Part shown: one piece after another, positions 8,878-16,932 of the stretch | Numbering within the stretch: position 1 is the stretch's first letter | How the letters are laid out: every line of letters begins with the position of its first letter | DNA from: Roseobacter sp. | Lineage (GTDB): Bacteria; Pseudomonadota; Alphaproteobacteria; Rhodobacterales; Rhodobacteraceae | Direction of reading: 5' to 3' | DNA length: 64,000 nt | NCBI GenBank assembly: GCA_002731875.1 | Contig: PCCY01000023.1 | Coordinates: 62,001-126,000 of the forward strand | Made by a program: the position numbers and the translations under genes | Notes under the pieces: generated by a model | What the model saw: only the letters and a program-made list of their open reading frames with translations | Told to the model about the DNA's origin: nothing | Database searches by the model: none

Positions 8878-10379
8878 GCCCCACCTCCTGCCAGCAGGCT
8901 CATGTAGGATGCGGCGGAGGTGGTGGTGATGTTGGTTCTGGGCAGGAAGGGATAGACATCCAGATCCAGCCTCGGAGGCCTTTGCTCGACCCTGCACAAG
9001 ATCAGGTGCTTGATTGCATCGAAGCTGACCGCTCCCATTCGCAGGGCATCTTTGACGGCAAGATGCAGCACGTCAATCTCGAAGCGCTCCAGAAGGCGCA
9101 GGACCTGCACATACTCGCGCTTGCCGGCCTTTCCCTGCCGGGCTTCCAGCAGTCGGCGCAGGGTTTTGAACGCTTCGGGCAACTCCCAGCCCTGCAGAGG
9201 CGCGGCCTGATCGAAGGACATGATCTTGCGTTCGATCAGCGCCAGGTAATGCAGTGGATCAAACACCATGTCGCCGGTGTCATAGGAGCGCGAATGCTCA
9301 GCGATCACCTCGGCGCCGCAGCCGATGACAACCCGGGTCACGAAGCCCTTGATCCAGACCGCACGGTGGCCGTAGGCAACCGGCACCGAGTAATCATTGC
9401 CGCGATAACGCACCACCGATGTCGATGTGACCTGGCCACTTTGCAACTCACAGGCCTCAAAGGGGGTGCCGGGCAAATCCCGCATCGCCGCGAGATCGGC
9501 CTTCAGCCGTTCCCCGATGCTGACCTTGTGGCCACGCAGAACATCACCCTGGCGCTTGCGGCACTGCTCTTCCAGGTGAGCGTTGAACGCGTGCCAGTCC
9601 GGAAAGGACGGGATCGGCACCATGAAGTTGCGACGTCCGTAGCCGACCAGCCCCTCCACGGCCCCTTTGTCATTGCCCTTGCCGGGACGGCCATAGCGGT
9701 CCCGGATCACGTAATGCGACAACATCGCGCTGAACCGCTGGGTTCTTTGCCGGGAGCCATCCGGCAGAATCCGGGCTACCAGGCAGCGGTCATTGTCATA
9801 AAGAACCGACTGGGGAACCGCGCCGAAGAACGCAAAGGCATGGACATGGCCGTCAAGCCACGCCTCGGTATTGGCCGCAGGATAGGCCCGGATGTAGCAT
9901 GCGTCGCTGTGCGGCAGATCGAGGGCAAAGAAGTGTGCCTTCTGCTCGACGCCGCCGATCACGACAAGCGCTTCACCAAAATCGGCCTGTGCATGACCGG
10001 GCGGATGGCTCAGCGGCACGAACATCTCCTTGCCGGTCCGCTTCCGGTCTCGAACGTAATCCTTGACGATGGTGTAGCTGCCATCAAAACCGCACTCGTC
10101 CCGCAACCGCTCGAAAATACGCTTGGCGGTGTGACGCTGCTTGCGAGGGCGGCCCCTGTCTTCAGCAAGCCATTGGTCCATCTGGCTGGTGAACGCATCC
10201 AGCTTCGGGCGCCTGATCGGCGCTGTCCGCCGATATCCCGGCGGTTCCGAATAGGCCAACATCTTCGCAACACTGTCCCGGCTGATCCCAAAATCCCGGG
10301 CAATCTGACGCCCGCTCAATCCATCCTGGAAATGAGCGTGACGCACCTTCAAATACAAGTCCACGGTGTATATCCCCAA
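8874..10379 (-). CDS. istA: IS21-family transposase IstA
   Basis: 501-aa DDE transposase. An N-terminal HTH (GLSGRQIARDFGISRDSV, residues 20-37) precedes the catalytic core, with Asp in HAQADFGEALV, Asp in SVLYDNDRC and Glu in NDKGAVEGLVGY. The length and C-terminal beta-rich domain match IstA. It starts close to the right inverted repeat of the element. The gene looks full length and potentially active. Confidence 0.93.
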   Translation of the reverse strand: MGIYTVDLYLKVRHAHFQDGLSGRQIARDFGISRDSVAKMLAYSEPPGYRRTAPIRRPKLDAFTSQMDQWLAEDRGRPRKQRHTAKRIFERLRDECGFDGSYTIVKDYVRDRKRTGKEMFVPLSHPPGHAQADFGEALVVIGGVEQKAHFFALDLPHSDACYIRAYPAANTEAWLDGHVHAFAFFGAVPQSVLYDNDRCLVARILPDGSRQRTQRFSAMLSHYVIRDRYGRPGKGNDKGAVEGLVGYGRRNFMVPIPSFPDWHAFNAHLEEQCRKRQGDVLRGHKVSIGERLKADLAAMRDLPGTPFEACELQSGQVTSTSVVRYRGNDYSVPVAYGHRAVWIKGFVTRVVIGCGAEVIAEHSRSYDTGDMVFDPLHYLALIERKIMSFDQAAPLQGWELPEAFKTLRRLLEARQGKAGKREYVQVLRLLERFEIDVLHLAVKDALRMGAVSFDAIKHLILCRVEQRPPRLDLDVYPFLPRTNITTTSAASYMSLLAGGGA

Positions 10380-10434
10380 GCCCTCCCGAAATCCGAAAGG
10401 GCAAAAGTGGACGACTTTTACGCCGCCCGCGACA

Positions 10435-10586
10435 ACACTATGCCGTCGCTACCGTGGCCGAGTATTGCTCCGCCGTTCACAGCAAAGGCTGGGAAATTTT
10501 CAGAAGCTTTGTCATCTCTCAAACTTATCAGAGAACCCTACAAGCTTACCGAAAGCCTACTGGACGTGGCCGCCGAAATGAATTGA
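10435..10586 (+). pseudogene. 3' gene fragment flanking IS21 copy 1
   Basis: On the right side of the IS a plus-strand frame runs to a TGA that lies inside a terminator stem. Its last 50 residues end in an amphipathic helix (FSEALSSLKLIREPYKLTE) and look like the C-terminus of a real protein. A second frame through the same DNA is also open, so the frame choice is a judgement. It may be the tail of the gene whose start lies left of the IS, or of another gene if the IS caused a deletion. Confidence 0.45.
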
Positions 10587-10609
10587 GTGCCGGTTTCAAT
10601 CCGGCACTC
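10585..10609 (+). terminator. Terminator hairpin between convergent genes
   Basis: GAGTGCCGG and CCGGCACTC form a 9-bp perfect stem around a 7-nt loop, followed by a moderately T-rich TGCTTTGTTT. It lies immediately after the stop of the SIR2-HerA operon remnant and ahead of the convergent PD-(D/E)XK gene. Confidence 0.7.
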
Positions 10610-10659
10610 TGCTTTGTTTCAAGGGAAATCCCAGGTTCGGAGCCGGTTGTACCGTACTC

Positions 10660-11679
10660 TTATTCGTATTTTGTCCCTGCCAATTTAGAGGCGACATCCG
10701 CTGATGAGGCGTTTTGCTCAACATCTTCGAGCCCTGCGAGTTCAGCAATATCGAAGTAGCGATGGCCCATCATCCCACCCGGAGAGGCTTTGCGCACATC
10801 GGTCTCTTCGAAACGGTCAACCAGGTAGTACCTGTGCGCATCTGCGGCAAAACCCTTAAAGTAAGTCTCTGCTGTACGGATGATATTTTGGATGCGACTC
10901 GTGTGCTCAGTACTGAGCGCCCCGAACTCTTCGACTTCGACAATCAGGTTGTCGTCTTCTTTACGGCATATAGCCGCAGCAACTACCCGCCCCACATGGC
11001 TGATTTTCTTTTGGCGATAGACCCCGAGAAAGTGGGCTCGGGTCCATTTTGGGTTTCGGTGCGCAGGCTCAAAGTATACACCGTGCTCGATATTCTCACG
11101 CCAGGATTGCCCGCAAAGCATTGCTACCATCTTGCGGTGCTGATCAGGGAGAAGGTTTTCTCCGCCGATGAATGCTTGGTAATCGTCTAAAATCTCTCGC
11201 AGATCCGGATTATCGGAACAGGCAGTATCAAGTGCTTCAAGTAGTTCTCGGTAGGTTGTGGCTGCAAAGGTGATGCCGTGCTCAAGAGCCCGCTGTTTCC
11301 ATCGCTCGTCGTCGTCAACATTGGTGCTGTTGTTCGTTATGCCAATCAGGAAAGCTGAACTCTCTGGGTGCCCTCTTTCAGAGATTGAGCGCATATGGCG
11401 CCCTAACTGATCGTCGTAAAGGCCGTCGCCGCGTTTTGCCTCTACATAAATATGCAGTGGTTTCTGACTGAGCACAGCATCAGGGATTGAATATGCCTCA
11501 CCAACTTGCTGTTCAAACCGCGGGCCGATTTCAACCTCATCCTCATCCAGCAGAGATTGGAGGACATCCTCTACCAGACGAGGAGATATTCGATAAACAT
11601 GTTTCAACATCAGCATTGTGTTGTTGGTTACGTGGTTCTCGCGCTGCGAGTACGTTTGAAAATGATTGATAGCGCTCAA
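10660..11679 (-). CDS. PD-(D/E)XK nuclease-like protein
   Basis: 339-aa protein with a restriction-nuclease-like core in the first 100 residues: Glu in GPRFEQQ, Asp in YSIPDAVLSQ, and the E-x-K pair in HIYVEAKRGDGLYDDQL. The remaining two thirds show mixed secondary structure and no recognised domain. It is convergent with the SIR2-HerA remnant and lies 94 bp downstream of the CBASS effector on the same strand, so it could be read through from that operon or stand alone. A defence or mobile-element nuclease role is inferred from fold motifs and neighbourhood. An alternative start lies further downstream in the N-terminus. Confidence 0.62.
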   Translation of the reverse strand: MSAINHFQTYSQRENHVTNNTMLMLKHVYRISPRLVEDVLQSLLDEDEVEIGPRFEQQVGEAYSIPDAVLSQKPLHIYVEAKRGDGLYDDQLGRHMRSISERGHPESSAFLIGITNNSTNVDDDERWKQRALEHGITFAATTYRELLEALDTACSDNPDLREILDDYQAFIGGENLLPDQHRKMVAMLCGQSWRENIEHGVYFEPAHRNPKWTRAHFLGVYRQKKISHVGRVVAAAICRKEDDNLIVEVEEFGALSTEHTSRIQNIIRTAETYFKGFAADAHRYYLVDRFEETDVRKASPGGMMGHRYFDIAELAGLEDVEQNASSADVASKLAGTKYE

Positions 11680-11773
11680 TTTTTTGTCTTTCCGATCTAA
11701 AATTTGTCCTAAAATACAGGCCCGGCTCTTAGCTCCAAGCTCAGGGGAAGGCCCTTAACTTGTCAAACATGAT

Positions 11774-12910
11774 CTATGACTTAATCCGAAGCCTCCGGAC
11801 AAAGCCGTGATCTGGCACGCGGTCGAAGACATCGAAGCTCGGCTGCGCTTTGGGCTGCCATACGCGCCCAAACTCGACTGAGCACGATACAGGAGTGGCC
11901 GGAAAGACAGACAGTTCGACTTCACTGCCATGCTGGTTCTGTATCTCATCGAACGTGCGCCGAACGATCTCCCGGAAACGTTCGAGATCGGCTTTGTGCC
12001 TGATAATCCCGGCGCGGTGCAGATCGCTACTGATTTCCCAGATCGACACGTCCGGCCCTAAAGCCTCCACTACAGCCGCGTCGCTGACTTCGTTGGTTAT
12101 GGACAACTTCAGAGCAACCTTCTTGGGGCCAGGTGCACCACGGTGTCGGGTGAAGTGAACCTCTTCACGATTTTCTGGCCAAGACCACTGCGCGGGTTCT
12201 CTCTGGAGTTCGTAGACATCGGCGATCGAGATGTCAGAGAGCAGCCGCCCCAGTTCCATCAGCAAAGGGATCGGAGCAAGGCCGAACACGGAAAGGTGGC
12301 GGATATCGCTATCCTCGAAGCGACCATGAATCTTGGATGCGAAGTCGGCGCGGAGGACCTCAGGCTGAACGATCCAGTATGTAGGGTCTGTATCCTTGTA
12401 GTGCATACCTTTAACTTTGATCTCGATAGGCCTCGCCTCGGCAGGTGTCCGTTCTGGCAAGATGGCCGTCACGCAATCATCAAAAGGAACCGCCGTCTCA
12501 TTAGGGCCGATCGGCGCGCTAAACTGGAGTATGTGTGATCGGCTGTTCGGACCAGCGGACAAAACCATGTCGACCCAGGCTTCATGATCGCGCTTCATCT
12601 GTCGCAGTCGATCTGCCGGATAGTCGTTTGGATTTTCGCGGTCGACCTCACGATGGCAAGCATCGCAGAGCAGCATCACATTGGTATAGTCATTTGCCAG
12701 TATCGGAGACAGATCTTCGTCCCCTCTGGGGCCCTTCACGCTATCTGCGATGATATGGGCGACATAGCCCTTGTTCGCACCAAGGTTGCCGGACACCAGA
12801 TGGCCAATCAGTGGTTCGTTGCAGTTCTCAAACTGACACCTTCCAGCAGATTGTGCCCACACGATCCGCCTGGTTTTCTCACCCAAGTTTCGAGTTCCGT
12901 TCTTGCTCAT
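11774..12910 (-). CDS. cap5: CBASS effector Cap5 (HNH-SAVED endonuclease)
   Basis: 378-aa effector. The N-terminal HNH nuclease shows CQFENC (Cys25, Cys30), AHIIADS with His52, Asn77 in YTNVMLLCDACH, and the second Cys pair 82/85. The C-terminal half (about 165-378) matches a SAVED cyclic-nucleotide sensor, with the segments HLSVFGLAPIPLLMELGRLL, KVALKLSITNE and CSVEFGRVWQPK. In CBASS, SAVED binds the cyclic oligonucleotide made by the CD-NTase and activates HNH cleavage of DNA, leading to abortive infection. The chosen ATG has GAGGA just upstream; a TTG four codons earlier overlaps the E2 stop as TTGA. It is the last gene of the three-gene CBASS operon, and the motifs look intact. Confidence 0.88.
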   Translation of the reverse strand: MSKNGTRNLGEKTRRIVWAQSAGRCQFENCNEPLIGHLVSGNLGANKGYVAHIIADSVKGPRGDEDLSPILANDYTNVMLLCDACHREVDRENPNDYPADRLRQMKRDHEAWVDMVLSAGPNSRSHILQFSAPIGPNETAVPFDDCVTAILPERTPAEARPIEIKVKGMHYKDTDPTYWIVQPEVLRADFASKIHGRFEDSDIRHLSVFGLAPIPLLMELGRLLSDISIADVYELQREPAQWSWPENREEVHFTRHRGAPGPKKVALKLSITNEVSDAAVVEALGPDVSIWEISSDLHRAGIIRHKADLERFREIVRRTFDEIQNQHGSEVELSVFPATPVSCSVEFGRVWQPKAQPSFDVFDRVPDHGFVRRLRIKS

Positions 12911-12918
12911 ATTTTTCC

Positions 12919-13653
12919 TCAATGCACGCGCCTAAAAGGCCGGTTTTTATGAATTCGTTTTTGTATCTCGCGGGGTGACGGCATAGGCGTCAGGTCAATC
13001 AACCGACGCAGCCAAGTCTCGGCCGTCTCTGGGCTTACCTGGGACCAGAATTTTTCAAGTGTGGCCCCACAACACTGCGTTGCTGTGAGCCCGGCGCCGC
13101 ACGGGCAAGGGGCATCCATATCCAGCAGGTCATTGCTAATTCTCTGTGTCAGGACGTTCTGCACCTCGGTCTTCCTTGCCCGACACCCCATGAATTCAGC
13201 CACCGCATCAATCCAGCCGTCGGCGCCGTGATCCCATTCATCGAATGGCCAAGCCTCACCTTTTTGTCGGAGCAGCTGACTTAGAAAGAAGTTCCTCAGC
13301 GGTCCCTCTACGAAGGCACCGATCGTCGGGTCTTCTTGGGTCACCATCCATGTTTCAAAAACTGTGATGCAGCAGACGCCAGTAGGCGAACAATGGAAGG
13401 TGTCGCGCTTTGGAATGCTGTCATCCAGCATCGTCACTTTAGGCTCTGTGAGCGGGTAGTCGGCCGGAACCTCGATCCGAATACGGTGCTCTGCCAGTGG
13501 GCCACGGTCACGATAGGCCGGTAGCTTTGCCAAGAGCAGGTAGACACCCTCAACGACGACCGCCTCATCCTTGATTGAGATATCCAGGAAAGGCTGATCG
13601 ACATAGAGGGCATCTCTGACATCACGCAGAAGGCTTTTCACCTCATCACTCAC
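12919..13653 (-). CDS. CBASS E2-like (Cap2-type) protein with SEC-C-like tail
   Basis: About 244 aa. Residues 5-130 resemble a prokaryotic E2 ubiquitin-conjugating fold: IRIEVPADYPLTEPKV, then HCSPTGVCCITVF, with Cys94 or Cys95 as the candidate active-site cysteine. In short type II CBASS such E2 proteins act without E1 and attach the CD-NTase to targets, priming it. Residues 183-196 hold a CPCG...QCCG cluster like the SEC-C zinc motif, an uncommon addition. The start is uncertain: the GTG chosen here lies at the CD-NTase stop, and another GTG 72 nt upstream would give 268 aa with an 80-nt overlap. It sits between the CD-NTase and Cap5 genes. Confidence 0.78.
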   Translation of the reverse strand: MSDEVKSLLRDVRDALYVDQPFLDISIKDEAVVVEGVYLLLAKLPAYRDRGPLAEHRIRIEVPADYPLTEPKVTMLDDSIPKRDTFHCSPTGVCCITVFETWMVTQEDPTIGAFVEGPLRNFFLSQLLRQKGEAWPFDEWDHGADGWIDAVAEFMGCRARKTEVQNVLTQRISNDLLDMDAPCPCGAGLTATQCCGATLEKFWSQVSPETAETWLRRLIDLTPMPSPREIQKRIHKNRPFRRVH

Positions 13654-14869
13654 CGGGGTACCAAGGCTTTGTCTGGTTTCCAGATGAATGCACTGCGGCA
13701 GCCTCTTCGGCGGCGACTGCTGCACTTGTAGCCACAGCCGCCGCTGTCAGGGCCATCATCGGAGCCACCTTACTGATGGTTTCATTCGTCATGCTGTCAC
13801 GGAAGGCAGGAGGAATGGCGTCAAACCGGCTACCGGCCAAGTAGGCAAGGATGTCTTGACGTGCTTTCCCGATCCAGCGTTCAAAGTTCTGGCGCTTGAT
13901 CGGCTTCTCTTGCCACTTGTCGGCAAAGTTTTCCGCTGGATAGGATGGGTTCGAAATCACCGGAACGGGGCCAAGCTCCTCCACCGTACGCTGCATTTTC
14001 GGGAGAATGTTCCGGAGCGTGTCTGAGATCGTCAACTCTCCATTGTAAGATGTTGCTGCCAACGTTGCGATGATGATTGAGATCGGCTTGTGATCATCGC
14101 CATCAAACATCACGTCCCGATGCCGTTTCAGCAGCTTAATTGCATCCTGAAGAGGCGTCTGGACCTTGTGGTTCGGAAAGTGTTCTACGGAGGCAATGAC
14201 TTGGCCAGAAGCCATCATCTGCATGCGCTTCTGCTCGAGAATCTGACGCTGACGCAGACGGAACCAACGAAGGTATCCCTTGGGATTGCTGACGAGCCAT
14301 TCTGAGCCGCGGGTGTGATAGCCGTCATGCTTCTTGTCTGTGATGCTGATCGCCGTATCAGTATACGAGCGCACACCATCAAGGTTGTAACCGGCGGAAA
14401 CGAGAGAAGCGACGTAGCTATTTGTCCCTGGGATACTTGGGAGAATATCCATGTGGAAATCTGCCTCGTCGGCATACTCCATGGTCCAGCAGCGCCGTCC
14501 GTCCTGTGGTTTCTGGTTCATATGGTACTTTGTGGCATAGGCCCTGATCTCGAAGCCTACCAAGCTCTTGAGTTCAGCCTGCGACATCTGGTTGTGGTCA
14601 CCATTTTCGAGCTCGCAAACCACATCGACATCATAGGCGTCGTTATCTCCGATGGGCCGAATAACAGTCCCCAGTGCGAAAGAGCCTTGGGCCGAAATCT
14701 TCGGCTTCAGCGCACGAACCTTAGACTCTGGTCGATCGAGCCAGTCCCCGATTGAGTGATACCTATCCCTCGCTTTTTTATCATAGCTTTGCGGGATGGA
14801 AATTTCTCGGACAATGGCCCGGAGGGCCTCCTCTTTAGAGGTAATCTGTCTGTCTTTCGGTATGTTCAT
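13646..14869 (-). CDS. CBASS CD-NTase (cGAS/DncV-like nucleotidyltransferase)
   Basis: 407-aa nucleotidyltransferase. The signature GSFALGTVIRP (Gly62-Ser63) is followed by DVDVV (Asp80, Asp82) and a third acid at Asp141 (FHMDILP), the metal-binding triad of CD-NTases. It would make a cyclic oligonucleotide on phage infection that activates the Cap5 effector encoded two genes downstream. The very C-terminus is Ala-rich and ends WYPGE; in type II CBASS the C-terminus is the site of E2-mediated conjugation, and a terminal small residue or Gly-Glu end fits that. The start MNIPKDRQ is preceded by an AAAGG sequence. It is divergent from the sigma-like gene with a 173-bp gap. Confidence 0.88.
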   Translation of the reverse strand: MNIPKDRQITSKEEALRAIVREISIPQSYDKKARDRYHSIGDWLDRPESKVRALKPKISAQGSFALGTVIRPIGDNDAYDVDVVCELENGDHNQMSQAELKSLVGFEIRAYATKYHMNQKPQDGRRCWTMEYADEADFHMDILPSIPGTNSYVASLVSAGYNLDGVRSYTDTAISITDKKHDGYHTRGSEWLVSNPKGYLRWFRLRQRQILEQKRMQMMASGQVIASVEHFPNHKVQTPLQDAIKLLKRHRDVMFDGDDHKPISIIIATLAATSYNGELTISDTLRNILPKMQRTVEELGPVPVISNPSYPAENFADKWQEKPIKRQNFERWIGKARQDILAYLAGSRFDAIPPAFRDSMTNETISKVAPMMALTAAAVATSAAVAAEEAAAVHSSGNQTKPWYPGE

Positions 14870-15042
14870 GCGCTGCCTTTCTCTGCCGTGCGTTTTGTCA
14901 CCATATGATACAGAGGCCTGCCAATAGGCCCTCGTTATGGTATGCGCTTGGGAACGTATGCCCCGGACATGCGAGCTGAACTTTTTTGTCCGGCGCTTTG
15001 GTTCTCGGGCGCACATACAAATAGAGCGAACAAGGACGGCCT

Positions 15043-15600
15043 ATGGACCAGGTGACAAGCCAGCGACAGTTTCACACCATCGATGAGTTCAAGGCCGCGC
15101 TTTCATTGACTGAAGCAGAGTGGGCTAAGCTTAAAGGTTTGGCGCGCAACCGCTGCCGTGTTGGCCGACCAGGCGAAGAAGAGGAAGTTCTCCAAGATGC
15201 CATCTATCGCGTGCTTGAAGGAAAACGTAAGTGGCCGAAAGGACTGAACCTTTATGCATTCCTTTCTGGGGTGATGAAGAGCATCGTATCAGAGCAATCC
15301 AAGATCGGCTTCAGGCGCAATGTGGATCGAGACATCGATAAAGCTGCCAATATTGTATCAGAAGACACCAGTGCAGCAGACCTCGTCCTCGAAACGGAAA
15401 TCGTGACGCATGTCATGGCGCTGTTTGACGGAGATGATGATGCAGAGGCCTTGGCAGAAGGGATTATGGATGGCTGGGAAAAGCAAGACTTACTCAGCCT
15501 CTTTGACGGCGACACGACCCGCTACGAAACTGTGCGCAAGCGTTTCAAAAGGAAAGTAAATGCGCACCCAGAACTCAAGAGTATGATCCATGGTGAATGA
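15043..15600 (+). CDS. Sigma-70-like (ECF-type) factor divergent from CBASS
   Basis: 185-aa protein. Residues 45-90 resemble sigma region 2: an acidic helix GEEEEVLQDAIYRVLEGK, then NLYAFLSGVMKSIVSEQ, as in small alternative sigma factors (the D/E-rich ...QDAIYRVL... pattern). The C-terminal part (YETVRKRFKRKV) could be a reduced region 4. It is transcribed divergently from the CBASS operon and overlaps the next gene, and the third gene encodes an ImmA/IrrE protease. This suggests a regulatory cassette controlling CBASS or itself. The sigma assignment rests on pattern resemblance only; a phage-type regulatory protein is the alternative. Confidence 0.52.
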   Translation: MDQVTSQRQFHTIDEFKAALSLTEAEWAKLKGLARNRCRVGRPGEEEEVLQDAIYRVLEGKRKWPKGLNLYAFLSGVMKSIVSEQSKIGFRRNVDRDIDKAANIVSEDTSAADLVLETEIVTHVMALFDGDDDAEALAEGIMDGWEKQDLLSLFDGDTTRYETVRKRFKRKVNAHPELKSMIHGE

Positions 15601-16000
15601 CAAAATGTCGAAGCTCGATCGTCTCGAGGAGGCGATCAACGATGATATTCTGGCGATGACGCCAGAGGAGGCGCTCGAAGAGGCTAAGGCCGATGGCGAA
15701 GATACAGCTGCCTTTGCTCAAAGAATGGATGCTTGGCTTGAGACAGCGTTTGCTCAGGCAGGTGTATCGCGCCTAAGAGACGCGCGCGTAGCTTTGGAGC
15801 GTGATCAATCCAAGACGAATATTGTTCCGATGAAGCGGAGCGACAGCCAACCCCGCCCTGAAAGCTTCATCCCAGACACGATGGCAGCTCGCAATGGCAA
15901 GAAACTGTCTGAGCGAGACAAGGATGCTCTCGACGAAGATTTTGATGAGCTGTTTGATGATGACGCTTGGAATGATGATCAGGACGAGACTGATAAATGA
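15590..16000 (+). CDS. Acidic protein between sigma-like and ImmA/IrrE genes
   Basis: 136-aa protein of no recognised family. It is strongly acidic, with runs such as EDTAAFAQRMDAWLE and a C-terminal DEDFDELFDDDAWNDD tail, and has a helical N-terminus (KLDRLEEAINDDILAMTPEE). The start overlaps the end of the sigma-like gene by 11 nt, and the stop overlaps the protease ATG as ATGA, so all three are coupled. By analogy with ImmR-ImmA and CapH-CapP pairs it may be the substrate of the neighbouring protease, perhaps an inhibitor of the sigma-like protein. That role is inference. Confidence 0.6.
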   Translation: MVNDKMSKLDRLEEAINDDILAMTPEEALEEAKADGEDTAAFAQRMDAWLETAFAQAGVSRLRDARVALERDQSKTNIVPMKRSDSQPRPESFIPDTMAARNGKKLSERDKDALDEDFDELFDDDAWNDDQDETDK

Positions 16001-16779
16001 CGCACCAACCCCGGACCGCAGAGAAGGTGATAAAATCTCTGTCGATTAGCGACCCTGGGGCGATTGATCTTGAGGCCATCGCCTGGCTGAGCGGAGCGAA
16101 AGTCAAATATCGAGAACTCGATGGGTGCGATGCTTGCATTGCCGGCCGAGCTGATGTCGGGCGAGCGATTATTTCTATCGACAGTCGTAGTATGGCTCGT
16201 CGTCAAAGATTTTCGCTTGCACACGAGATCGGTCATTGGGAGTGGCATAGAGGCCACCAGCTGATGTGCAGTAAAGATGATATCGGGGGCAGCGGGAAAT
16301 CCCGCGGCTTGTCGAAGGAGGCTGCAGCAAACCGTTTTGCGGCTGAACTTCTCATGCCCAAGTTCATGCTTAAAGATGCCATCCGCGACTTTGATAGGCT
16401 CAATATGCGAACGGTCAGAGAGATGGCGACCCATTTCGACGTCAGCTTGACTGCGATGGCCTACCGGTTGGTCGAGAGTGATTTCCACCCATCTCTTTTA
16501 CTTGCATATGGTAAAGATGGACGGCGCTGGTTTATTCGCTCGAAGAGCATCGATGAGAAATGGTTCCCAAAGAACACCCTCGACCGCGAAAGCAGCGCCT
16601 ATAGCATCCTCTTCGAAGGTGCTGAAGATGACGGACATATGTCCACGATTGATGGTGATACCTGGTTCGATGTGGGATGGGCGGACCAAGTAGAGCTGGG
16701 CGAGCAATCCTTCAGGACGCAAGATGATGAAGTGGTAACTCTACTTGTCGCTCGAAGCGACAGAATGCTTGCTGATTAA
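15997..16779 (+). CDS. ImmA/IrrE-family metallopeptidase
   Basis: 260-aa zinc peptidase. The HEIGHWEWH motif (His76, Glu77, His80) is preceded by RQRFSLA and followed by KEAAANRFAAELLMP, which supplies the third ligand, the standard ImmA/IrrE arrangement. The C-terminal 120 residues form a separate beta-rich sensor-like region. Such proteases cleave a partner regulator after DNA damage or infection; in some CBASS loci the CapP protease of this type releases repression. It ends the coupled operon facing the CBASS genes. Confidence 0.85.
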   Translation: MTHQPRTAEKVIKSLSISDPGAIDLEAIAWLSGAKVKYRELDGCDACIAGRADVGRAIISIDSRSMARRQRFSLAHEIGHWEWHRGHQLMCSKDDIGGSGKSRGLSKEAAANRFAAELLMPKFMLKDAIRDFDRLNMRTVREMATHFDVSLTAMAYRLVESDFHPSLLLAYGKDGRRWFIRSKSIDEKWFPKNTLDRESSAYSILFEGAEDDGHMSTIDGDTWFDVGWADQVELGEQSFRTQDDEVVTLLVARSDRMLAD

Positions 16780-16932
16780 GCGATCAGAGAACGTCTTTTC
16801 CTTCATAAAATATATCGGTATTTTTTGTTATGAGGGATAATAATCTTTTAATTTCACTTCGTTGAAGTATTATTGCCTCGGTTAAGGTTTCTGGTAATAT
16901 TGGTCGGTCGCAAATACAGGGCATGGCTTGAA

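Larger units (their letters stand above)
7975..10434. mobile_element. IS21-family insertion sequence, copy 1 (2460 bp)
   Basis: Element with imperfect terminal inverted repeats. The left end begins TGTCAACGGCGGAGTAAAA; the right end, read inward, begins TGTCGCGGGCGGCGTAAAA. About 21 of 27 positions match. It contains istA and istB in the usual overlapping order on the minus strand. The flanks (CCGTT on the left, ACACT on the right) are not direct repeats, so the 4-8 bp target duplication expected for IS21 is missing. This suggests an adjacent deletion or rearrangement after insertion. Further repeats of the TTCGGCCA / GTCGGCCA type lie just inside the left end, as is usual for IS21 ends. Confidence 0.88.

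Noticed and set aside
8865-10586. Long plus-strand frame of 573 codons through IS21 copy 1
   Set aside because: It is antisense to istA and istB, which have clear catalytic motifs; only its last 50 codons outside the IS are kept as a gene fragment.
12929-12955. Possible second copy of the CCGGTTTTTAT palindrome found at 3580
   Set aside because: Only half of the palindrome is shared and the symmetry is lost, so chance is a better explanation.
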